From Isoetes taiwanensis (Eukaryota; Streptophyta; Lycopodiopsida; Isoetales; Isoetaceae), in assembly GCA_021234155.1 (NCBI GenBank), contig JAJEKV010000046.1, positions 6,203,012-6,267,011 on the forward strand: a DNA stretch of 64,000 bases. The letters are read 5' to 3'. Both the position numbers and the translations under genes were made by a program. The notes below the pieces were generated by a model. That model was not told the DNA's origin. It saw only the letters and a list, made by a program, of their open reading frames with translations, and searched no databases. Shown here piece by piece: positions 55,935 to 64,000 of this stretch. Each line of letters starts with the position of its first letter. Within the stretch, counting starts at the first letter, position 1.

Positions 55935-57471
55935 AGGCCAAAAGGAAGGGGAATTGATCGTGAAAAGCTACGACTTCAAGAATTAGATAGCATGGTGGTC
56001 GGCAACCTATGAGAGAATTAGACACGATTTATCAACTGCTGGACGAAGGGTGAAGGTAGGAATGCTCAATGACAATGACCAACTTACAATATAGACCTGT
56101 TTGCCTAAAACATGTCTACAGAGGACACAAAATGCGAACAAAAAGGCAATTGATACTAACCAGGTCTTTGCCAGTCTCTTCTTTGCTCCAGTCTGTAGCC
56201 TTCACCTAATCAGACATGTGCAATACTGCTATTCAGTTTTACAGGAATGCAGCATATGCTGAAACGAAAATAAAGCATATTACCCTTAGTTATCTTTGGA
56301 AGACAACTTCAAAGATGTTATCAAAATCCTCTATATCTCGTGAGTCATAACTGGTATCTGGGAAAAGATGCTAGATTGATATGCGTTAAATATGAAATAT
56401 ATTCTTGAAACCTTAAAAACAAACAAAAAACTACATCTATCGCTATACCTGTTCTGTTGGGCAAACCACAATCACCATCGATAAGATGAAGGATGAGTAT
56501 GTTAAGGATCATTCCAAGGTTGAATCTGCCCACACCAGAGGAACAAATATGCCATGACATGATCGTCACAAAAGGGAAAACCGCTCTTCAAGATTTTACC
56601 GAAAGGGAAATTGCTCTCCTATATTTCACCTGTGAATACATCGCTAGAAAGAGCTCATAATAGTTGGGCGCAAAATATTGGCATCCATACCATCGACCAC
56701 ACGGAAACAAAACCAAAAACCCAGAGAAAGATGTTACCTAGGTTGGCAGTATCCAGACATTCTTGCCTCTGTTTCTCTAAATCCTACTTTAGAGGTTGTT
56801 TGAAGCACTACTATAGCAGGCTTCTGCATCCAGAAAGCATACAGTAACTATTTCGCACAGACCATAAAAAAAAGCACTCACTTATTAAGGTATCATATGA
56901 ACTGGACTACAGAACAAACCCCAACTCAAACTTTGGAGCTTTGAATTCATCCTTAAGCCACCTGCATGCCTTCACCACCTGTAAGCATGGACGATCCTAC
57001 AAAAAATAATCCTGCAGCATGCTAAAGATAAGGACTCCAAAAAGGAAAGCACCTCAAAATACGAATTTTTCAAATCATAGGAAATAGGAAATACCACACT
57101 CGATTTTTAGAATATCGAAAATGTTTTCCGGCTCTCAAAAGCTTTAAAACCTTAGAAACCCAACCTAAAAAAATAATCTAAAAAGTTTTCCACTTGCCGG
57201 AAAAAACGAATTTAAACAATAGGATACAAGGCCCTTAAGCTATTTAATTTATCATTACATGCATATAGAAAAGGAAAGTTGTGGCCTGGGCCAAAGTACT
57301 CCCTCAAAAAGTAAAGCAAGACTCTTCAACTGCTAGATAGAATAAGTTAGTTATATTGTTGATCTTCAGGTCATACATTCTGGAAAGCCAAACCATAACT
57401 ATATATTAACAATAATAAACAACCTTACCATGAACCTTACCATGGACAGGCCCTTACATGTTTTCAACTTA
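55935..57471. other. No identified gene; exon-like minus-strand pieces
   Basis: Possible short minus-strand exons with good acceptors exist, for example VVKACRWLKDEFKAPKFELG after CCATGCTTACAG near 57000 and VKATDWSKEETGKDL near 56205-56160. I do not recognise a family. The rest is AT-rich. Confidence 0.3.
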
Positions 57472-57500
57472 TACCCAGCAACGTTGGGTACCCTAACTAG
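57472..57500 (+). other. Helitron-like 3' terminus (plus strand)
   Basis: The hairpin TACCCAGCAACGTTGGGTA is followed by CCCTAA and CTAG, then T at 57501. It is related to but distinct from the minus-strand terminus at 51894. The upstream 5' end was not found. Confidence 0.65.
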
Positions 57501-57700
57501 TAAGTCATATTTCTTTGGCTAGCGCTTTATCAAGGTTCAACATCCACGCCTCAATCACAACTTGTCTCTAACTTATATAACCTATGCTGCTGCAAGGCTT
57601 TTCATTTAAGAAAAGTGTAATTTTTAATAAATGTATATTATTCTAATCCTATGTACCATTTTGTTCTCTAGACAACAAAACTAAATCACTCTTTTTCAAG

Positions 57701-57893
57701 TCATGACATGTGGGTTCCACCTTTGGGAGTGTGGGGTGGAATAGCGTTGACGCATGGAGGGTCGTTGTCCGCCCTTTTAATGGTATATGTTTGAATGGAT
57801 TGAACTTTGTCAGTTATGTTGACTACGTTGTTGAGGAGCTTGGTTGCAACTTGTGTGGAGGGTGTGGATTTTTCAAATTTGCCATGTCTTTAA
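57701..57893 (-). pseudogene. Gag-like fragment, short copy
   Basis: The minus strand reads ATKLLNNVVNITDKVQSIQT, YTIKRADNDPPCVNAIPPHT and PKGGTHMS, then stop. It matches the C-terminal part of the gag-like sequence at 61082-61558. Foldback copy C directly abuts it. Confidence 0.65.
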
Positions 57894-57896
57894 CCA

Positions 57897-58176
57897 TATT
57901 ATATTCCATTATATTCTTTCAAACCTTATAGTATTTCACAAATCTCAATATACAAGATATACAAAACTTGTACATGATACCCCACAAACGAGGATCGCTA
58001 TGTACGGTCCAGATTAAGGAATAAGGGGTGAATATACCCATCCGACAAACTCTCGGCCTCCCCAAGACCCCCGTGTGAATATGCACCCAAACCAAAGGGG
58101 GGTTTTAGGGGGATGTTAATTTAAATATGTTGGATGCAATGTTAATTAATGTTGATGATGTGTTGGTTGTTATTAT
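57897..58176 (+). repeat. Foldback element, copy C (partial)
   Basis: Near-identical to 70-338 at the window start, including the ATGTTAATTTAAATATGTTG arm. The left arm is missing where it meets the gag-like fragment. Confidence 0.8.
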
Positions 58177-60039
58177 GCTATATATATTTATATTAATAAA
58201 AAATTTGGGCCCTTCGCCCTAATTAAAACCTTCCGGGCACTAAGGATGGCATAACTTCACGCACCAATTTTACAAACACTTACGCATGTAATAACATTAG
58301 AAACACTTGTGCATGTAATCTAATTACGGAAGAAGCCTAGACAAAGAAACCCAAATTTTATAGAGCCATCTGATAACTAGGTGCAAAGGCTTGGTCACAA
58401 GAATGAAAGTGCCCAAAAATCATTACAACAAAATAAAAGCAAAAAGAAAAGGGAGGTAGAATAAATGTTTGGAAAATAGAAGACATTCTTCTCTATTGCA
58501 AGCATATCATAAAATGGTTTCTCATATTAATCCGTAAGAAATAATCAAATTTTACTATATTTGAGTTTGTTGTCAAAATAACCTCGCTGGGCCGCTTATA
58601 TAATGGGTGCCGATTGTATATGATGCTAATGTAGTTCACATTAGCAAAACGCCGAGACATCTTTTGAAAAGTTTCATGAGATCATACATTAATGTGCCGC
58701 TTAAGTACAACACCCTTAAATGTGAAAGAATCACTCTTGTTGTAGCCTATCACAGCTCAATTCACTTACACTAACCTCACGAGTTGAGCAAGAGGCCATT
58801 TTCAACAAGAACTTAACACGTAGTAAATCGTTTGGCCTTGAAACCGCAAACAGAAGAACAAGCCTTGTCCCCATAATGCGAATCTTCGTTTGGTCAGAAA
58901 ACAAAAAAATGTTCTTAGCAAAGAAGAATAACGAAGGATAGCTACATCTTATTTAATAGCATCAAATCACCAATGCAATGCTTAGTTACCATACAATTAT
59001 TAAGTGCAAATTAGTATAACCAGAAGCAACATAACCATAACCGAAGCAACATGGTGCAAATACCGGTTCTTGCAAAATTGAAATAATGTTTGGAATATTA
59101 AGATACCGCATGAAGCTTAACACAAGTAGGATTGCCGACTTCAAGACTTAAAATCGCAAAGATATAATTTCTTATAAGCAACTAGAGCATCACGACATAT
59201 AATCCCTAAATAGTGGTCATTCGGCCACCATTATTACCAACAACGATGCAATTCAACAAATATTCTAAACATAATAAGACTTGCCCATCACTAGCTTACC
59301 CGGTTCTTCATCTCTCGCTCCGTTTTACGTTCATAGTTCAATCAATAAAATGTCCCTTGATTTGAAGTTGATGACCCATGCAAAAAGCACAAGAGACGAT
59401 GAGATATGTTCCCTTCCCCGATTTTGCTTAAAGTTACGTAAGATAATTACGTAATGCTCCGTTACACGAATAGAGGGTCATATTTCCACCGCAACCACAT
59501 TCGGCGGGCTTCGTTTTAGGCATGGATAGGTGGCCAAGCAAAGCGGATTAGCGAATCCATGAATCGACACCGCTGCATCAAAAAACTTAGGGCGTACCAT
59601 GAGCTGGGTGAATCCATGAATCGACCGCTTTGCATCTAAAACTTAGGGCAGACCATGAGCTGAGGCAGCCATGATCAAAGCGATTACCGACCACAAGCAT
59701 GGTCCGAGGGAACACGACCCCATGAGCGAGGTTTTACCAATTGTCTAAATGTTAGGGTTTTGCCCCTTCCATAAAACTCTAGGCTTCACCAAGAACTAAC
59801 AATTTTTTTCTCCCAAGCCACTTACTATTAGCGACAGAATGTATGAGGCACAGCCTTGACGCAGGTGTAAGGCCTAAGATATCTAGAGACTGCTTATTAT
59901 GGTTTTCGACATGGATTTGCACGCTTAAAGCTTCATTTTCCCTATACACTAATTTGAAGAAGAAGAGGAGCTTATGGTCACGGCACCTCCTTGTTTCTTT
60001 GTCGCACCTCCTTGGCAATGAGCCGGGCCACCGCCCATA
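58177..60039. other. No recognisable gene; one tandem duplication
   Basis: A unit of about 65 bp with GAATCCATGAATCGAC and ACTTAGGGC.ACCATGAGCTG occurs twice at about 59553-59665. A minus ORF at 59779-60333 (184 codons) spans the repeat at 60040-60361 and has no recognisable domain. Confidence 0.45.
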
Positions 60040-60361
60040 GAACCCTAAACAGAGAACCAAATGAAATGCTTGTTCAGATATGCTTCCACTCCATATCAAA
60101 TTTTTGCAAGAATGCCCCGAAATGCTATCCACGAGGCTTGCATGTTCAAATCTAAAATAAAAAAGAGGGCTTTTGTTGTGAGCCCTTGGATGTTGGACCA
60201 TTGACCATTGAAAAAAAAAAAAGGCTAAATCAACGACTAAGAAATAGTGCACTCTAGATGTACGCATTAGTACATCCATTTGAATACGCCATGAAATCTT
60301 AGGAAAACCTTTGTGAAAAGCGTGCAAAAACACAAAAAAAACCCCCTGTTATTATGCTACA
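60040..60361 (-). repeat. Inverted duplicate of 47838-48070
   Basis: Reverse complement shares AATATGTAGCATAATAACAG, TTTTCCTAAGATTTCATGGC, ACATCTAGAGTGCAC and GGTCCAACATCCAAGGGCTC with the left end of the PSAT insertion. The match starts sharply at AATATGTAG on both sides, which suggests an element end. It continues with gaps to about AACATGCAAGCCTCGTGGA. Confidence 0.8.
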
Positions 60362-60364
60362 TAT

Positions 60365-60544
<180 letters not shown>

Positions 60545-60735
60545 AGTTTTAACGTCACGCCACTAGGCACCATCCAACTGGACATGTGACCACACACCAC
60601 ACTACATTGCTTGGTTGGGCCCTGCCCCCAACCACCTTACATTGCGTCTGTTGGGATTTGACCCCCAACAGTACCGAGTGCGATTCTGGGCGGTCTCGAA
60701 CTCGAGACCACATTGCTAAGGAACTAGTATGTGGG
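60545..60735 (-). mobile_element. tRNA-derived SINE-like element
   Basis: On the minus strand a pol III B-box-like GAGTTCGAGACC lies near 60700-60690 (plus strand GGTCTCGAACTC). It is followed by about 130 bp of non-coding body ending CGTGACGTTAAAACTA and the (TATC)n tail. The end resembles the LINE 3' end at 51594-51612 (CGTGGACGTTAAAAAAACTA). An A box is not convincing, and a target duplication was not found. Confidence 0.5.
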
Positions 60736-61081
60736 TGAGATCACTTATTGTCCCAAACTCGATGTCACGGTGGAAATCGCGCAGCCAATCAAAATGCGAG
60801 CGCATACAGGCTTTTCTTCATCCATGCCTGCCTTCCCATGCCAGGTGTCGTCAAGGTACGAGTTCGGCATTTTCCTTACCTACCTACCCTGGAGGTTCAG
60901 TGGGCGTGAAGCAATAATTACCATGCCTCAAGGTTCAACATCCACGCCTCAATCATGCAAGTTGTCCCTAATTTACGTAACCTAATTTTTAATAAATGTA
61001 AATTATTCTACCATTTTATTCTCTAGACAATAAAACTAAATTAGATTCAATTCTAACCTTTGTTCCATTTGCGATTTGTCA

Positions 61082-61748
61082 CTCTTTTTCAAGACATGAC
61101 GTGTGGGTTCTACCTTTGAGAGTGTGGGGTGGAATAGCGTTGACGCATGATGGGTCACCGTCCGCACTTTTAATGGTATAGGCTTGATTGAATTGGAATT
61201 TGTCGGTTATGCTGATGTTGAGGAGCTTGGACGCCTCGGCCACCAGGCGTCGGTTTATTGCTCGCACGAGCTTCTTAATGTTCTCATTGAGCCCCTCAAT
61301 ATAGCCTTCAGTTGCCTGCTTTTCATCAATTTCTGGCATATAGAGCTGTAAGTGCATGAACTCTTCAATATAAAAGCACAATTTCTTTATTTTTGGACAA
61401 TACCTAAATTTATGGACTATTTTCGGCTTTCTATCATCAATGACTGTTTTCCATACACTAATTGACATCCCCTGCGAGTGCTGCATATGCCTCAGCAGCA
61501 TGCACGGGTGTCTTGATAGAATTGGGTATCTTCTTCTTGTTTGACAGCTCCCAAGCATAGTCGATAGTTTCTAGTTCTATGCGATCACTAGCAGTTATTG
61601 GCCTCCATCTTTTCTTCCAGCAATTTGCATAATTAGCTGGGTAGACTTGGTTCCTCACCGGGACTAGTTCCCACCAAGTGACCAAAATAGTCTCAAAATT
61701 CTCTTTCTTATCATCCATTTGTGGCTCCTCATTAGCTAAGCCTAACAA
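61082..61748 (-). pseudogene. Gypsy gag-like ORF pair, decayed
   Basis: Two overlapping minus-strand frames (61748-61458 and 61558-61079) are read. The second contains FYIEEFMHLQLYMPEIDEKQ and TEGYIEGLNENIKKLVRAI. This pattern (Y...F..L...MP..DE......F..GL...I...V) is the end of the Retrotrans_gag domain. AEASKLLNISITDKFQ and a tail YTIKSADGDPSCVNAIPPHT follow, present also at 57701-57893. A frameshift separates the two ORFs. No LTR was found alongside. Confidence 0.6.
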
Positions 61749-61794
61749 GGTTGTTGGTGAAAACCAAATTTATAAATCAGTACATGTTGGTGGG

Positions 61795-62300
61795 TGATAA
61801 GAAGACAACATTTTATGACATGGTATTCTAACATGGCAATTTTAATTGGTCTCTGTAACAACTTAAACTATGTGATATTCTAATACGATTCATCAACATA
61901 TTTTTCTAAAGTGATGAGACAACATTGTTTTATGACATGGTATTGAAACATGGCAATTTTAATTGGTCTCTGTAACAACTTAAACTATATGATATGTACT
62001 ACTGTTTAGTATGTCAAGTTTATTAGACTGGTATTTGATCACATCTATCTTCTTCAATATATTGGCATGGTAATTTTAAGCGCATAGTGATCATGATGCT
62101 TTACAGTGATTAACCACCAGTACACAATGTGGTAAACGATCTTGGTTTAAATATGCTAATATGATTTTTTTTACTCTATTTTCCTCCATGGTACTAAAAC
62201 ATAATCATTTCAAATAGTATTTCTAACAACTTAAAATATATGGTACAACCTAGTGCTCAATGTTTCATGTTTAATGGAATGGTATTTGATCGCATACGTT
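61795..62300. repeat. Diverged tandem repeat, about 110 bp unit
   Basis: GACATGGTATT..AACATGGCAATTTTAATTGG and TCTCTGTAACAACTTAAACT occur at 61818-61880 and 61935-61990. A weaker third copy sits near 62190-62240. AT-rich, no coding content. Confidence 0.7.
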
Positions 62301-62344
62301 TAGTTTTTGTGTTGTATTTCTTAAAAAAAAAAAAACACTTAAAG

Positions 62345-62580
62345 ACCACGCGTAGTATTATTCCAAAAATGCTAGAATAACGCGTAATGTTTGTGTGTAG
62401 TTTTCACACACAAAAACGCGTCGTTTTCATGTGTGACTTTTAGACAAAAACATGTAATTTTTATGTGTGATTTTTCACCGTGGTCCTCAGACAAAAACAA
62501 CACGCAAAAGCAAAAACAACACATGGTTTTTAAGTGTGGTCTTTATCCAAAACAACGCGTGGTTTTAATATGCAAGCTTT
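62345..62580. repeat. ACGCGT-containing periodic tract
   Basis: ACGCGT occurs at 62348, 62380, 62416 and 62555 within a degenerate repeat of ACAAAAAC and GTGTG(G)TTTTT-like units. Spacing is about 32-36 bp for the first three. Non-coding. Confidence 0.6.
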
Positions 62581-62714
62581 TATGGGATAGTGTTTTTTCA
62601 ACTATCCGCATGTTGTTGTTTGTAGTCCAAAAAGGTATTGTTTTTCATATATGACATTTCTTCTATTGTAGTTTTAGAAAGGCCGTATGGGAATCGAAGC
62701 CAAACAAGTCATTC

Positions 62715-63947
62715 AGGCTATATATGCTCATCTAAAAGTAAAATCAAGCCTATGAACAACCACCATTTAAGCCCCTGGGTTACCATTAAAGGTGCCACCA
62801 CAATCAGAGCAAAGGCAGCTACAACAGCCAAGCTCACCTGCCAAGTTTACACCATGTCTGTAAAAGTTGCATTGCAAATGCAAATTAAGACAATGTAGTA
62901 TAGATATCCATCTAGACTTTTGCTTTCTCTTGAGGACGATATTTGCTCACATCAAAATGCCAAAAATACCATTGATCTACAGAAGCAATCCACCACAATG
63001 GTTCCATTGCTAGACGCATAACTGCCGTGCCCCAGAGGCCCTGATCTGTCATACATATGAGGTCTGAATGGTTGCCATGCAATGTCCACTGCCAGCCTGA
63101 AACAAGCATTGAATATAGTAAATATTCATATATGAAGCAAAACAAAGTAAAAAAAAAAAATACTTGTTTGTATGAGCATGGTGAGCATTATCTTTGATTC
63201 TCCATAATTCAAAAGGGTAGATTAAAGGTGCCATAACAATTGTCCAAGGATCTTATTCCATGGAACTATGTTCAATTGCATCCCTAGTTCTTGCCCTTTT
63301 CTTAAACATGTTTGAGCCAAAATGGATGTCACTTTTGAAATTGTAGCGCCCCTTTCAAATACCCCACAGAAAAAACATAAATTGAAATGCTCTTCGCATT
63401 TGGAATAATCAAAATCAATAGGAACAATTATTATCTATCAGGGTCCAGCAAGTTTATTAGCATAAGATTAGGCTATAAAGAGTTTGGCAGAGTGTTACAG
63501 ATGCCCTTTAAGAGTTTCAAAACTGCAGAATAATCACCTAGACACATAACCTAGACACATAACCAAAATCAGAAAAAAGAAAAGGGATGCAAAAGAATGG
63601 TTAGCCAAACTGATACTAAAACAGGGATAATAGATCCACATAATATAAGAGAGACCTTTCAGAATATATACATTACACCAATCAGAATGCCACATACTAT
63701 GGTTAGGATACATAACCTCAATCAAGTCCTAACTCCATCACTAAGCACTCACAAGTTTGGCTTTTTGAAAATGAGTTGTGCCCACGGTCATGATCAATAA
63801 CAAACAATCATGTCAATGCAGTTCTTAGGAACAAATAGACAAATGGATAAAGATACCAAGGAGCAATTACAAGGGCCGCATATCTTGCCGCCACTACGGA
63901 GAAAGTAACTACCCTAGTCTTCCATGCCTTTAGATCATCAACCTCAC
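62715..63947 (-). pseudogene. FAD6: Plastid omega-6 fatty acid desaturase (FAD6-like), exons, decayed
   Basis: Four minus-strand exons are visible. Exon A is 63947-63753 (acceptor TATATAATAG, donor GTGAGT): EVDDLKAWKTRVVTFSVVAA, APWYLYPFVYLFLRTALT, stop, LFVIDHDRGHNSFSKSQT. Exon B, about 63258-63164: VMAPLIYPFELWRIK and DNAHHAHTN. Exon C, 63096-62912 (acceptor TTGTTTCAG): KLAVDIAWQPFRPHMYD, then after a frameshift WYFWHFDVSKYRPQEKA. Exon D from 62837: VSLAVVAAFALIVVAPLMVT and QGLKWWLF. FAD6 makes 18:2 from 18:1 in plastid lipids and has HDCGH, HDRHH and HIPHH boxes. Here box 1 is HDRGH (kept), box 2 has lost its first His (DNAHH) and the third is absent. The in-frame TGA, the frameshift and the missing 3' half mark a pseudogene. 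Upstream exons lie beyond the window. Confidence 0.85.
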
Positions 63948-64000
63948 CTATTATATAATGATAATGAGACACACATCAATAAAAATTTATCTACAGAAGC

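Noticed and set aside
59779-60333. 184-codon minus-strand ORF as a gene
   Set aside because: It spans a boundary between a repeat and unique DNA, has no recognisable domain, and the repeat part in the other copy has no matching frame.
60660-60720. Possible tRNA gene
   Set aside because: Only a B-box-like block is present; no cloverleaf can be formed, so a tRNA-derived SINE is the better reading.

Overview
This window looks like land-plant nuclear DNA. I see no operons or ribosome-binding sites. There are spliced genes with GT/AG introns, a PLS-class pentatricopeptide repeat gene, plastid and mitochondrial nuclear genes (FAD6, PSAT and MZM1 relatives), and Ty3/gypsy elements primed by initiator tRNA-Met. 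The mix of PLS-type PPR, LINEs with pentanucleotide tails and heavily eroded chromoviruses makes a non-seed vascular plant such as a fern my best guess. That is inference; nothing here fixes the species.

Most of the window is transposable-element debris. From left to right: a truncated foldback element (1-338); the 5' and RT part of a LINE (345-2621); a lone LTR of family L1 (2629-4149) about 100 bp upstream of an intact two-exon MZM1/LYR gene (4256-4644); two exons of a TyrP-like aromatic amino acid permease facing it (4957-5547, minus); a Pif1-type helicase pseudogene (7094-8612, minus); a LINE 3' end with an (ATTCT)n tail (8694-9896, minus); then a decayed Ty3/gypsy element on the minus strand (about 9897-19169) whose leader carries five hairpin repeats, followed by an LTR fragment (20270-20850).

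The middle holds a 418-bp inverted-repeat MITE (23649-24066), the only long uninterrupted ORF (PPR, 25587-27239, minus), another tailed LINE end (27904-28450), a TPR/UvrD-helicase-like gene fragment (29161-29407), and one structurally complete gypsy chromovirus (30103-41241). That chromovirus has two 1.6-kb LTRs, a TTCAT target-site duplication, PBS, polypurine tract, and RT, integrase and chromodomain remnants.

The right part is a set of damaged host-gene copies among small transposons: a GT34 xylosyltransferase-like copy that has lost its DxD metal motif (45575-46560), a phosphoserine aminotransferase copy split by about 2.3 kb of nested insertions (47038-50518), two Helitron-like 3' ends (51894 and 57500), gag-like fragments, a SINE-like element sharing its 3' end with the local LINEs, a (GATA)n tract, and a decayed plastid omega-6 desaturase (FAD6) running off the right edge.

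Only MZM1 and possibly the PPR gene look able to make a normal protein. I found no coherent new multi-gene system. The most unusual signals are structural: paired hairpins at the start of the gypsy LTRs that keep pairing while their sequence differs between families, the hairpin-repeat leader, and the shared LINE/SINE 3' tails.
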